Assembly: GCA_930367205.1 (NCBI GenBank)
Contig: OV884015.1
Coordinates: forward strand, 33,099,288-33,163,287
Reading direction: 5' to 3'
Source: Acanthosoma haemorrhoidale
Lineage: Eukaryota > Arthropoda > Insecta > Hemiptera > Acanthosomatidae
Length of the DNA: 64,000 bases
The notes beneath the pieces were generated by a model that worked only from the letters and a program-made list of their open reading frames with translations, had not been told where the DNA came from and ran no database searches. Numbering within the stretch: the stretch's first letter is position 1; each line of letters starts with the position of its first letter. Both the position numbers and the translations under genes were made by a program. Positions 35,506 through 47,240 of the stretch are shown piece by piece.

Positions 35506-35879
35506 GTCGCAAAAAAAAAGATTGGAGTAAAAAATATCAGTGGTAGAGTGGTGTAGAGGAGTATCATTTTTTTAAAAAAATATGATTATAATTGTCAATA
35601 AAATATGTAATAGATTTCTGGATCACAACTAAACCCTTGATTGTGTGATCGATCACACTTGGCTTATTTATTTGTTTTATAGATAGATGCCCTTGAAAAT
35701 GAGATCGACATATTTTAATTACGTAATTGAATTGAAACTGACATAAATATAAACCTGTTTGCAATTTAACCAGATATAAAAAAAAGTTGTTAAATTGATA
35801 TTGTATATTTTGTTTTTAAAAAATGTTGCGAGCCTGCTGGCCTATCTAGTCTTATGATTGACCATATGTGCGTTAGCTG

Positions 35880-36048
35880 CGGTACTGATATCACCTTTAC
35901 CGCGTCCACTGTTTTGGCGGGAACCCTCGTTATCAGGGAGTGTGTACCTCGTTATCGAGGGGGCAGATGAGCAGGCCTGCGGTGGTAGGAGTGCTCAGTG
36001 AACAGTAGAGGGGATAGCGAATAACAGCAACAGAGCACAGTCGTCGGC
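35880..36048 (+). promoter_or_regulatory. Putative promoter and 5'UTR of the sugar-transporter gene
   Basis: GC rises here relative to flanks. A decanucleotide CCTCGTTATC is directly repeated (35925-35934 and 35947-35956). Each holds TTATC, i.e. GATAA on the minus strand, a GATA-factor core. A TCAGT initiator-like pentamer at 35995-35999 would give a 5'UTR of about 50 bases before the ATG. No TATA box. Promoter placement is inference from motifs and distance to the start codon. Confidence 0.4.
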
Positions 36049-36133
36049 ATGGACACCAAGGCGGAGATGGGACCGCCTTCCAGGGCGCATCGCCTGTCGG
36101 GAAAATACACTCAGTTCTTAGCAGCAACTGTTG
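36049..36133 (+). CDS. Tret1-like: Tret1-like sugar transporter, exon 1
   Basis: A short first coding exon not found by simple frame searches. ATG at 36049 has G at -3 and +4, and an in-frame TAA lies upstream at 36022-36024. It encodes 28 residues, MDTKAEMGPPSRAHRLSGKY then TQFLAATV, plus one base of the next codon, ending at a donor G|GTATGT (36133/36134). The hydrophilic N-tail followed by (K/R)(Q/Y)xxQFLAA is the usual start of insect Tret1-type transporters just before transmembrane helix 1. The leftover G joins with TC at 53431 to make Val, so the phase fits. Helix 1 is then split across the junction. Exon prediction is inference from phase, motif and family pattern; no transcript was seen. 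Confidence 0.8.
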
Positions 36134-37560
36134 GTATGTAGTCTGTGCCAATGGGCATCTTGTACCTCGTGTATGAAAATAAATTTAAGATGTAGTACAA
36201 AAAAGTGTATACAAAAAGTGCTTAAAAATTAATCTTTATTATTCTTTGTTTTTATTTATTTATTATCTTTATGGACCAATGACTATTATCGACAGCATTA
36301 TCTTTTTCAATCCGTTTGTAGAAGCCAATTCGTCAAAAGAATTTTAGCGCGTTTTCATAGAATTTATCTGGCTTTTTATACTTTGGAGTTTGCATATAAT
36401 AGTCCGAGCAGTTTGGAATCTACGGCACACAACAATAGTGTTATGATGGGTCAATGGTGCATCATTGCTACTTGAGTTCGTCTGAGATTGACCAGAAGGT
36501 TTATATGAGTCTGCCTACTTTGTCCTATTCTCAAACTGGTAATTCCGTTCGGTCTAGGCCAAACTCTGTTTTCGTCCTTTATGGCTGTTAAGTGACCAAA
36601 CCTCGTTTCATTTTCTTGTCATTGCGTTCTTTGCGTCTGTCCGTATGTCAGTAGAGATTGATGAATATAAATATTCACACAGCACATCAAAACTTCGAAT
36701 GATATTCTCTTGATCCTTCTAAAGAAATGTTTGTAAACAGATTACTGTTCAGATTAATTGGTTTTGTTTTGCCAATTGTTTATTCAGCACTTGATGAGAA
36801 ACAGCACACTTCAGCCACAGACTTTGTTGTTAACATTTTCTAAGAACGCGGTTCGAGTTCCTGAGATCTTCCCATCCAAATCCGAGGAATGACGTCTTCA
36901 CAGAAGCCAACTGAAAATTTATAAACTGTGTATATGTATTTAAAGTTAAATCCAGCATGTTATTCTCCTTTCTATCCGTGTTTATTTTCCGTTCTGACCA
37001 TGGTAAATTTTACTCTCCAAGTCTAGTATCGGACCCGAGAGCTGGTTTGAACCAAGCAAAGTGATATGCTTCAGCAAGCACTAATCCAATACTTGCCGTC
37101 CACCAAATGAGGTTTCGATCTTCAAGGCTGGAAATGGTTTAGGATATAGGTTAACTACAGGATCTGGCGTAACTAGAGGTCCTAAGAGTTAATTATTCAT
37201 CATTTTATCAACATGAAATTTTATAACAATAAATAAAATAATAAAAACCGATTTAAATGGAAAATATGAAAAACTTTTTCAAGTTCACAAAACACAAACT
37301 ATAGATTTATTCCAAATACCAAAATAAAGAATCAAAACATTATCGAACTCTTTTGTTATAAAAAGTATAGTATTGCACAATGAATTACCAAACTCAATAA
37401 AACTTAACAAGAAACTAATCAATTTTAAAAAAGAATCGAAAGCCTGTTACTTTTCAAATAATTAGAAGAATTTTATAATCAATTAATAAATTTTAAAAAA
37501 TCCCTTTTATTTAGTAGAAACAATAATCCGTATAAAAGCATGATAAGTACAAAATCCGAT
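36134..37560. other. Intronic, mostly unique sequence
   Basis: No mobile-element end recognised. GGTTCGAGTTCC at about 36850 is a perfect B-box-like 12-mer but has no A-box partner at the right spacing. Nothing else seen. Confidence 0.5.
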
Positions 37561-37637
37561 TATATTTTATTTCGATAGGCACTCTTCATTATCAAGAGTA
37601 ATATTTTATTGTTTAATTAATGTAAAAAAAGCGTTAT

Positions 37638-37638
<1 letters not shown>

Positions 37639-37729
<91 letters not shown>
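37639..37729 (+). repeat. (CT)n microsatellite
   Basis: About 45 perfect CT units, inside the left arm of the inverted-repeat element. Confidence 0.97.
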
Positions 37730-37733
<4 letters not shown>

Positions 37734-38084
37734 AGAAAAAAAAATTAAGGTTTAAAACGCTTATGAATTACGGTAATACTCTAAACCGGTTTCTCATGAA
37801 GTTTCATGTATGGCATTTTTATATAACCTTACCTGGTCGGCCTTAAGGTATCTTTCTTATTGTATTCATAAAGTTACTTTGGAAAAAAAAATTAACTTTA
37901 TTTGCTATTTTGTAATTCTACCGCGTTTGAAAACTGTTTTGACGAAATTATCTCAACCATCAGATATTTTGAGCTTACTTAAGGCTTAGCAAACAATCTA
38001 AACGATTGGCTTGGACCAATCATAATCTTTTATTGAATATAAACTAATTAATAAATAGTAAATAATTATAATTAAAGTGGGGGT

Positions 38085-38310
38085 TAAAAAACAAAAATTT
38101 TTCTCTCATAGCCCCTTTAAATTTACTGATAATTATATATAATTATAGATCCTCAGGCGAATCTATTTACAAATTATATTTGTATTTCCTGTAGCATTGC
38201 TACATTACATACAGATTTTTTATTTTATAAAAATTATATAATGAATAAGCAAGTATAATGATATACATTACACGTGACTGGACTAAACTTATTAATAAAG
38301 GTGATAGGGT
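38085..38310 (-). mobile_element. LINE J1 3' tail (minus)
   Basis: The plus strand reads CTCATAGCCCCTTTAAATTT and GATCCTCAGGCGAATC, as at 33310-33400. 5'-truncated, no coding part. It sits inside the inverted-repeat element. Confidence 0.78.
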
Positions 38311-38536
38311 AAACATTCAAATGATTCCAGGGTTATATTCAAACCTCGTGAATCCATTTTCGTGAGACACACGAGAGATCGATGTGAATGTTCTCCCTTT
38401 TAGTTTTATTGTTGGAAATATTACAAAGTTTTTCAACCCCATAATGTCCCCATTTATGTATAAGAATAGAAATAACATTAGAACTAATCTCAGATATGTC
38501 ACTCTTCATTTCTTCGATTAGCAATTATTTGTTATT

Positions 38537-38538
<2 letters not shown>

Positions 38539-38592
<54 letters not shown>
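38539..38592 (+). repeat. (GA)n microsatellite
   Basis: About 27 GA units at the inner end of the right arm of the inverted-repeat element. Confidence 0.97.
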
Positions 38593-38597
<5 letters not shown>

Positions 38598-38679
38598 AAA
38601 AGAATAACGCTTTTTTACATTAATTAAACTATAAAATATTACACTTGATCATGAAGAGTGCCTATCGAAATACAAAATA

Positions 38680-38690
38680 AGAGAGAGAGG

Positions 38691-38725
<35 letters not shown>

Positions 38726-38756
38726 GGAGAGAGAGAGAGGGAGAGAAAGAGAGAGG

Positions 38757-38790
<34 letters not shown>

Positions 38791-38801
38791 AGAGAGAGAG
38801 T
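38680..38801 (+). repeat. Impure (GA)n microsatellite
   Basis: GA-rich tract with interruptions (gagggaga, gagcgaga, gaaaga). Frames through it encode only Ser-Leu repeats. Confidence 0.95.
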
Positions 38802-39141
38802 AGTGTTCACTCCAAGTGTCTGATTTCGACTGTCTGAAGCTCAGACTTTTTGCCTTATATAAGACCTGCCTACAGCAAATGAAAGAGGGTTTTATTTCGG
38901 GCAATCCTATGACCGTTTATTTTGTCCAATCAGGGGATACTACCCCCGCGCCCCTAGTGAGCTCTTGCAGTGTCGATACCGTGAACTAGTCCCTCTCTCT
39001 TTTATACGGACACCGAAGATTTATTATAGGTAGTTTAGGTGGTCTTAGAATGACCACGAGTTCACAGTCTGCATAGAAAGGATTCTTCCAAGGATGAGCT
39101 AGTTTTAGCAAGACGAAGCCAGAGAATCTTACTAGGATGGT

Positions 39142-39143
<2 letters not shown>
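38802..39143 (-). repeat. Composite repeat: LTR-C piece joined to inverted-repeat-arm sequence
   Basis: On the minus strand, sequence like LTR-C2 18340-18580 (TTCGTCTTGCTAAAACTAGC, GGTCATTCTAAGACCACC) runs directly into sequence like 47870-48050 (AATCTTCGGTGTCCGTATAA to GCTTCAGACAGTCG). At 48185 the first block follows the second instead, so the order is permuted between the copies. (GA)n tracts lie on both sides. Contains TATA-like TTATATAAGGC, which may be a promoter inside an LTR. Confidence 0.7.
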
Positions 39144-39144
<1 letters not shown>

Positions 39145-39216
<72 letters not shown>

Positions 39217-39219
39217 GGC

Positions 39220-39311
<92 letters not shown>
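39145..39311 (+). repeat. (GA)n microsatellite
   Basis: About 165 bp, nearly pure GA with a few gg/ga breaks. The length may vary between individuals or be misassembled. Confidence 0.97.
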
Positions 39312-41583
39312 TCGTGAGAGAAATAAAGAGATATTTATAGATGTGGTTTTATTTTTATTGTATACATTATGAGTTATTATGTCAGTTTTTTTTTTGATAG
39401 CTAAATAACAAACCAAACCCTCATTTTGTAATTTTTTTTAATCATTCAATACCATGGGTCCGTAATATATTTTTTTCCCTTTGGTCAATGTGTTGATTAT
39501 CTAACCCAGTTCTGCTGTTATTACGTAAGTCTCTGCGTTGTTTTGTCTTGGTACGGCATCTGTGAGAGTTCTTTACCTATAAGTAACTAGTCTTTTCCAG
39601 CCATTATTACTCATACTTCCACTTATTCTTTAATCAGAACGGCAGTTTTCTCTCCATAAGAAGTCTTTCGGTTATCTGTATATGTTTTAGAACTAGTGGC
39701 GTTTTAACATTGCAACGTGAATGCAAGTAAATAAAACACTGTCTCCTGTGATGCATCGCACACGATTAAATGTTTTCCGGGAAACCTTCAATACTCTCAC
39801 GTTTTTAGGTGTTTGATTGTGACAAGTAACCGAGTAATAGACGACCCTGGATGTAATTTGCGCTGTTACTTGGAAATCCATTGCAACATTGTATCCCTCT
39901 CAGTGGGATCCACAAAAACGCTTAATTGGTATTTGTATCTAATTTTAGTAATTATTATATACAAAAGCTAAAATGTATCCTAATCTATCTGACTCAAAAA
40001 GTTAGGTGAAAACTGACTAAATTGTGTTACTTCAATAATAAACTTATTATAATTTTTTGTAAGGAAATAACAGATATGAAAAATGAAAGAACAATTTGAA
40101 AAGCTGGTTTAGAATAATAACACCAGCATCTTAAATGCGTATCATATTAAATGATTATTTATGAGTATATTAAGTGTTATCACTGAAAATCACCTTTTAA
40201 TGTAAACAAAAAATAAACAACAAAATTTTTGCTGGAAAAATCTGCTAATATTGGCTTGGAAAAATGATATATTGTTTGTTGGCCCTCAATTTATAAAACT
40301 AAGTTTATTTTTTGGAATTTCTTCTGGAAATCTTCTATCGCTCTCGAAATACATACAGATTGGTAATCAGACAAATAGTGATTGCCCATAGACGATTTGA
40401 AACTCTAAACTCTTGGGGATAGCTAATTAATTTTTAATTCAATATTTACATTACATTAAAAAACATTTTTAATCAAAACTTTGTCGCTTTAATTAGTAAA
40501 CCGTAATCACCATTGATGACTTTTCAATTTCTCAATTTTTTTTTCATAGCCCCTTTAAATTTACAGATAATTATATATAATACATCAATTATTATCAAAT
40601 TAATAACCTTTTATTACTTGTATAGGATAGGTTTATCAAGTGGGAGGGACCTCCATTTTAAATTACATTCTCATTGGCTCACTGTCGCCGGAACGAGTAG
40701 ACAAAGTGACTGGCACTTGTTTGAAAACTGGATTTTCCGGTTTGAAAAAAAGAAAACCTAAAATATTTTAAACCAGTCTTCGACAAGGGGCGAAAAAATT
40801 CCAGTTCAGATTGTCTCCCTTCCGGAATTCTTTACGCAATAATATTTGCTCAACAGAAGAAAAGATAAATTCTGCTCTTATGACGTAACCGAACTCGAGG
40901 CTTCAGCGAAAAGTTCTAGTTTGCGAACATATTCACTACAATTAGATGGTTTTGTGACTGACAGCTGTAATGAAGATAGTATTTTTATTGTTGTCCCTGT
41001 CAAGTGAAGGCAATATAATGCTGAGATAAGGAAGTGTTTGATATGAATCAACAGGCCACACCTTGGCCTTGCCGTTGGGTCGCAAACCAAAAACCTAGGC
41101 TCATCCCATGTGATTGTTTTCTTTCAATCACACAAATCCCATTTGAAAACTTCAAGTCGTTTACTAATATTCTGTTACGATAAAACACAAATATTTTTTT
41201 CTTAACTTGACAGAATTAAATATATAACAGCATTTTCCCCAAAGATTCGCTAAAAAAACACTATTCTTAGCACTTCATTTCGAATGGTAACTATTAAAAT
41301 AAAATAGAATAATTCACGGTGCTTCGGGGCCTATTTTATTAATGCTCTGACTCGATTTATCTAAGTTAAAAAATAATTTGACTTCTCAATTAATTTTATC
41401 GATATTCAGTTTAAATATATTTTACCTCGTCATTTCTCTGTTTACAGAGCATAATAAATAAAAAGGAACTATTACAGCTCGCAAACTTCTCTACTAAAAC
41501 ATTTCCGTATGTTTTTCCTTTATCTTTGAATAATAATATTCTCAGTGTTTTGGCAATGTATTCAAAGAATCCAATTCTATTAC

Positions 41584-41617
<34 letters not shown>

Positions 41618-42690
41618 TTTACTCTATAGTTTAAGGAACTGGGTGCTAGTCAGGGGCAAGACGAGATTTATACCACTCAAGCTGCACACTAGCTGAAAAA
41701 TAATTGCAAAATTTGGAGCATATCTGATTAACGGTTACTGTCTTGGATCACCAAAGATACTCTTGGCTCTTGTTGAATTATATAATGAGGTCAGAAAAAT
41801 AAGCAAACCATCGTAAATATAAATTAGAGTAATGTCGAGTAAACAAAAAAAATGTATCGCTGAAAGTTGTTGTTTTTTTTTGATTAGGTATTATAGGTAG
41901 TTTAGATTTTCTCAATTGATAACAACTACTAAATTAACTATTATTTTTCCAGTGGAATATTGACCAAGAGACCTTCATGTTGACATGGGCAGTCGATTCG
42001 TTCAGAAACAGCTCGCTTAATATGGAAAATTCAATATACTCTATCAGCGTTAATAAGTGCTAACTGTATTAAATCACCATTGACCGCCTTAATGGCCATC
42101 AGCAAAACGTGTAGAAATAAAACCAAGACGAAAAACAAATAATTAGTATTTCATCTACTATCCAGCGAGATCGAGTCGCCCACATCGAATTACTTCCAAG
42201 TCCCTTCAAAACAACAGAAAAAGCCTTAGGTTTGAATAAAGGTCGTGTTTGTAATTTTATCAGATTAGGTCGCATGGTCTTGAGCCTTGGCCCTTGAAAA
42301 TTCACCGGTCCCCATATTGCTATTTCGTTAATAAAATAAACCATATGTATTAAATAATTTCATTTGTTAATTTGTGTATTTTTATTACCACTTTGTATTG
42401 CAATTATACTGCTGAGTTGAGGATTACTGGCCCGTCACTTTGCCCAAAACACCGTCCCGGGCTTATACCTAACTAATCATTTATTCGCTATGTAGAGCAA
42501 AACACAAAATATCTGGCCTAGTAAACGAAGATGCTAAAAGTCTGTATTCAAACCTCCACAGGTCATTTACTACCTGCTAGCATGTATCTATATCTGAATG
42601 TACATCTGTAGTATCTTAGCACACGTGAAGATGAGGCTTATTTCAATAGATTTTCTTTTAGTATAGATTAGGCACACCCATTGTCTAAAC
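39312..42690. other. Intronic, mostly unique AT-rich DNA
   Basis: Holds a ~50 bp piece of a J1 LINE tail at about 40537-40590 (TTCATAGCCCCTTTAAATTT) and a pure A run at 41583-41614. The frames at 39693-39881, 40513-40761, 40878-41090 and 42099-42344 lack domains. Confidence 0.5.
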
Positions 42691-42775
42691 AAGTTTAAAA
42701 AGTAATAAGGCTCACCTTATGAATCATAAAACTTCAAACTAACTTACATCTAACTAACAAAATATTCTGTATAAT
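42691..42775 (-). mobile_element. LINE J1 3'UTR fragment (minus)
   Basis: Near-identical to 46080-46165 (CCATTGTCTAAACA, AAGGCTCACCTTATGAATCA). It is cut off at about 42766-42775 by the 3' end of LINE J2. Confidence 0.82.
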
Positions 42776-44221
42776 ACCTTTATTGTGCTAAAATTACAAT
42801 CTGCCTTGCTAGGCAATAAGTAATTAAGATATACTATCATTCATACCTTATTTACAATTCATCATTCACTCGCTCATTCATACAATATTTACAGACAGCC
42901 CAGAGGCCTCCCAAGTCCACATGCGAAGAGAAAGCGGAGTCTTGGGAAGTCCCCCACGCTCCTCCGTCAGCCGCGTCACCGGATACTAGCCAGTGGAGGC
43001 TGACCAAGAGCGCGAGAGCCACAGACGCTCAGGACATGATTGGAGAAACTGGCCATTGCCTGGACTCCCACTGTCACGCGATTATAGCAGATCACGAGGC
43101 CACTGCCGTTTCAGTCTCCGAGGAGGAATATAGGGATGAGTGGCGCAGTGCAATGCAATGAGTGCAATGCTACAGGATTAGGGTGGTTGGAAAGGCTACT
43201 GTGGAATTTCGTAAACTTGGAAGGGATGAGTTCTAGAATGTAGGGTATATTAAGGTCGTTATGAAGGGTTTTGTTGCTGACATAATAAGGGGCATTTACT
43301 ATTGTTCTCAGGACTTTTGATTGAAAGGATTGGATACGCTTGATGTTCGACTTTTTTGCTGTCCCCCATAGCTCTATTCCGTATGTCCAGATTGTTTTAA
43401 GTATAGCTTTGTAGATTAGTAGTTTATTTTCTATTGAGAGATGGGATGTCCTTTGGAGTAGTCTGTACAGTTGTCCAAAGCGTCTGTTTGGTCCTTGTCT
43501 TTTTAGTCTCGTATGTGGGTTCCAGGTCAGTCGTTTGTCGAGACGGAAGCCCAAGCACCGTACTGTCTCGGATACAGGAAGAGGAATAGGATTAAAATAA
43601 ACTAATGGACAAGACTTGCAACAAAGGGTGAAGGTAATGTGGAAACATTTTGCTTCATTAAATTTGATCCACCATTGGTTGCACCAATACTCGATCTCGT
43701 CAAGGTGTTTTTGAAGGTTATGGGATGCTATGTCGGGGTCTGGGTTAGATGACAAGACTGCAGTGTCATCTGCAAATGTGGCCAAGAAGGTATTGGGAGT
43801 AGAGGGGACATCAGCGGTGTATAGGTTATAGAGGATGGGGCCCAGGATACTGCCCTGTGGAACTCCTGCATTTATGGGATAGTAGTTCCACAGCGGACTT
43901 GGAAGAAGCGGTTAGAAAGTTAGGACTGTAGGGTTAGTAAAAGGGTCTGTGGTAAATATCTTTTGAGCTTGTAGAGTAAACCTGCATGCCAAACCCAAAA
44001 GCTTGAGCTATATCAAGAAAGTCAGCAGTGCAATAATGTTTGGTTTCAAGGGCTGAGGAGATGTGATCAACAACGCGAAGGCCTTGTTGAGCAGTGGAAT
44101 GTCGTTGGCGGAAACCAAACTGGTGTGTGGGAAAAAGGTTTTTGGATTCAACAATTGGAAGTAGACGTTTTAGTAGGAGTTTCTCAAATATTTTTGAGAG
44201 GATAGGGAGTAGGCTTATTGG
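42776..44221 (-). mobile_element. Jockey-type LINE J2, RT and 3'UTR (minus), 5'-truncated
   Basis: Minus-strand non-LTR element: reverse transcriptase (44220 to 43111) then a 3'UTR ending GCACAATAAAGG at 42776. The same 3' end recurs at 50405-50640 and at the right edge of the window. Its 5' side ends exactly where the inverted-repeat arm begins (44222-44224), so it is either truncated there or interrupted. Confidence 0.85.
43111..43785 (-). pseudogene. LINE J2 reverse transcriptase, palm end and thumb
   Basis: 224 codons beginning MATFADDTAVLSSNPDPDIA. FADD is the catalytic box of Jockey-type reverse transcriptases with both Asp kept. Then HLDEIEYWCNQWWIKFNEAK, VRCLGFRLDKRLTWNPH, LLQRTSHLSIENKLLIYKAI and TYGIELWGTAKKSNI, all typical of the thumb and C-terminal region. 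ATG at 43785 is only the first Met of an open stretch; upstream palm sequence (HQFGFRQRHST, about 44085-44125) lies in other frames after indels near 43800-43990. Dead, but among the best-preserved LINE coding pieces here. Confidence 0.9.
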
Positions 44222-44223
44222 AT

Positions 44224-44918
44224 GCGCCCCCGTGAGCTCTTCCAGTTTCGGGACCGTGAACCCCTCTCTCTTTTATACGGACACCGAAGATTTATTGATA
44301 AAATATGGAAAGGTAAGCGGGTGTTTTCTGGTCCAAGAAGAGGGTGACATCGTGGTAAAGCAGTTGAAACAACAGGGAGATTTGATGAACGGCATATATC
44401 GCTGGTAATGGAGTTTCAAAGTTTTGTGGCACGGATAAGAAAATAACGGTAAAAGAACGCAGATTTTTGAGATTGGAAATACAAGTCAGAACTATGAGGT
44501 CTAATACTGCAGGGGAGAGATCCAAAGAAGTGCGGACGGGATAGTGAAAGAAGAAGCAACTGAACAATGTGCACAGTATGAATGAATTCTGTTGAATTTA
44601 GCCTTTAACAATATACATCTCACAGCAATTCGGTGTTGGTATTACAATATATCCAATTATATCATGTTCGAGAATAATGACTAATACTAAAAACATTCAC
44701 AATATAAGAGCATGTAATAATATAAAAACACTGCGTAGATTAGCATAAACAGAACGCATTGCGTAACCATAATAGTTAAAGTGATAAAAAAAAATGAGAT
44801 AAACTTTAATAGCGCACACCAATCCCAACGATAGCCAATAATAACCAAATAGATTAAAAATATAGAGAAATATAGATATGATACACCCAATAAGATCAAA
44901 ACAATTCCTAATAAAGAA
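44224..44918. repeat. Left arm of ~0.7 kb inverted repeat
   Basis: Reverse complement of 47241-47929 with only scattered substitutions and one ~9 bp indel (near 44855-44875). Contains a frame open on the minus strand (44567-44292) starting at TTG, preserved in the other arm. The left edge abuts LINE J2; the right edge is at TAATAAAGAA. Confidence 0.9.
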
Positions 44919-45703
44919 GGTCCAGGACAAGATGGGACCCTTCAGCTTACAGAATGTGCCGGAAATAGTGAATGATATTAGGGAAAAAAAAAACTTTATG
45001 AGCTTATGATTTGACAGTTTTGTTAATGTTTGATCTTTAAATCTTTTAGCATGTATAAACCAGTTACGGCACAGCTTGTCAAATGTGCTTATAATTTTAT
45101 TATAGGCAATTAGTTCGTCATTCGTTATCTGCTTAAGAACGTAAATTTTCTTTATAGTCTTTATTTACCCGTAGCTAATATTATATAACTGAAAAAATAT
45201 CTGCTTACATAACCTACAACATGAAGCTATGGTCTCACGCTGAATAACTGACTACTCAACAAAAAATGTAATGAGGTATTTTTGATATTATAAAATATTT
45301 AAAAAAAAACGTGCTTTTCATCGATTAGTTTCGTTGGTTCGTTACGATATTTCCTGATCTAGATCGCTAGATCGCTCAAAGGATCTCGGTATTATGTCGG
45401 AGTGAGACTTAATAGCCATTGAGAATAAAGGAAAAAACACTCCGCGATTTGTGTTAGCAAACATTTCAAAATACTGCTGACATTTCAAAGTTCTGAATCA
45501 ACAAAGCTCATCACCAACGATGATATATTATGGTTTGAAGCTTTCAATGATATAAATTAATAAGGTAAAGTAAGAAACATTTTCCTGGACAATAACAGCA
45601 AAAAACTTAGACCAATAAATAAATACATTTTACATAATGACTATTCATTTTTTAAATTCAATTCAATGAATATCAAACTAAAAGACAAACAAAACTTAAG
45701 ATT
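44919..45703. other. Spacer of the inverted repeat, first part
   Basis: AT-rich, no gene or known repeat. Confidence 0.5.
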
Positions 45704-45905
45704 CTTTTTTTTTTTTTTTTTTTTTCTTAGCTCTCAAACTTATAAAATAGGATGTGGGAAAATTATTTTGGGCTAATGAGCGCCTTTCACTAAGGGGAGT
45801 CCCCCATTTGAAGGATGTATGAGAAGGATATCGGGTGGGTATGCCTAAAGGAGGCGGGCGGAATCAGGAAGGTAGTGAGAGTCTACCGAGGGTGGAGCCT
45901 AGGGG
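45704..45905 (-). mobile_element. Poly(A) retroposon (minus)
   Basis: A T run at 45704-45725 then CTTAGCTCTCAAACTTATAA. On the minus strand this is an element ending GAGCTAAGA plus poly(A). Same family as 17778-17959. Confidence 0.72.
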
Positions 45906-45929
45906 TACCTAGGCAAGGGTTTGTAGTCG

Positions 45930-46345
45930 GCTAGGTATAGATACAGAATAGATTCAACATAAACGAATCTATTTACAGTAGGTATAGGTCCTGTAGCTTG
46001 GCTTCATTTTATACAATTTTTAATAATTTTACATTGCGATTTGTTATTGTCACAAAAGTATAATGTAAATTATACGCCCATTGTCTAAACATGTTTAAAA
46101 AGTGATAAGGCTCACCTTATGAATCATAAAACTTCAAACTAACTTACATCTAACTAACAAAATATTAACATAATTTTCCCCAACGGTCTGTTGCCATCGA
46201 TGCAAGCATGGCGGTGGGGTCATAGTGCTATACACTGGGTTTGCAAGATGCTGCAACGAGTCAGAAAACTTGATGTGTCTCCGGTGAATGAACTCACTCA
46301 CCGTCGGCACACCAAGCAAAGGGTCGGCGTTGTTTGCTTCTCGAG
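45930..46345 (-). mobile_element. LINE J1 ORF2 end and 3'UTR (minus)
   Basis: The minus strand codes LLGVPTVSEFIHRRHIKFSD (about 46335-46260) followed by PCLHRWQQTVGENYVNI and a stop, then the J1 3'UTR to about 45935. The best reference in the window for the J1 C-terminus. Confidence 0.82.
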
Positions 46346-46415
46346 AGCGGGGAATTTGTGAGAATACAATTAGTATAACTAGTTTTTACTATGTTAGAAA
46401 ATTAGACCTTCGGCT

Positions 46416-46520
46416 TACATGGAGATGGTCAATTATTTCTGTGTTTTATTGCCACTTACAACCTTGAATCCTTCAACAAACAAATAAATCAGCTTATTTA
46501 CCTTTAGCAAACAGTCATAA
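46416..46520 (+). repeat. Dispersed repeat R2, copy 1
   Basis: GAGATGGTCAATTATTT and AACCTTGAATC(C/G)TTCAA(C/G)AA blocks recur at 59728-59830. Class unknown. Confidence 0.65.
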
Positions 46521-47240
46521 AATTTACGATTGTCCATCGTCTGTTACTATAATGGAAAAGTATTCAGAGAAAAGAAATTAATAATTAATTTAAATAAAGA
46601 ATAGCTGTTATAATTCAAGTCTATAATAACAATTAATTCAAAATTAATATTCGATAAGTTTTGGAGATTGTAAAAAATTATATTTTTCTTTTATTCTAGC
46701 ATATTTATTTTTGATACAAAAAATATTTGGAATGGTTGACCATTCCGGCTTTTTGAGACGCCCTGCTAACAAGAACAATTATGTATTAATCCTTCTTAAG
46801 TACCAGAGTTTCTTGATATCAGTTCATATCAATGAAATGACCAATGTTGGAAAATTTAGCCTATTCTGCAGTAATATATGCCTTTTGATTACAATAGATT
46901 TCAGGTATTGATATTTGTTGGACCCGTTCGGCAAAAAGTCAAAAACGGTGTTTTTCAGGCACAAGACAGTTTTATTTTCCATGAAAAACAATATACTCTG
47001 TGTGTATAAAGATTGGAATCATTCTGTACAACTTGTATTATGCTTCCCTGCAGCAGTGCTTAGCGAATCAGATTTTTTACTGATTATAATCAACACGGAT
47101 AAACTGCTTTGGAAATTAAAGTTTGGAAGTTCTTAAATTTTTTTAACTTATTTATTATAAGAATCCAATTGATAATTTTTTTTATTAACACACAACAAGC
47201 ACATTTTGTTAATATTTATATTAAATTTAATTTTCGCGTA
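46521..47240. other. Spacer of the inverted repeat, last part
   Basis: Frames at 46711-46911 and 46915-47136 are open but have no recognised domain. Confidence 0.45.

Larger units (their letters stand above)
37563..38685. mobile_element. Inverted-repeat element with microsatellite arms
   Basis: The left arm (37563-37729) runs TTTCGATAGGCACTCTTCAT, then TTTAATTAATGTAAAAAA(A)GCGTTAT and (CT)n. The right arm (38540-38685) is its reverse complement with (GA)n first. About 800 bp of unrelated sequence lies between, including a J1 LINE tail (38085-38310, minus). Arms are over 150 bp long with few differences outside the simple repeat. Looks like a foldback or MITE-like element, or an inverted duplication. 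No clear target duplication. Confidence 0.68.

Noticed and set aside
39132..39416. Ser-Leu-rich open frame (minus)
   Set aside because: Entirely the translation of a (GA)n microsatellite. The same holds for 38662-38904, 48054-48257 and the N-terminal half of 47744-48181.
44687..44930. Hydrophobic Tyr/Phe/Ile-rich frames in the inverted-repeat arms (also 47109-47465)
   Set aside because: AT-rich composition gives such residues by chance; starts are TTG or unsupported and the frames differ between the arms because of an indel.
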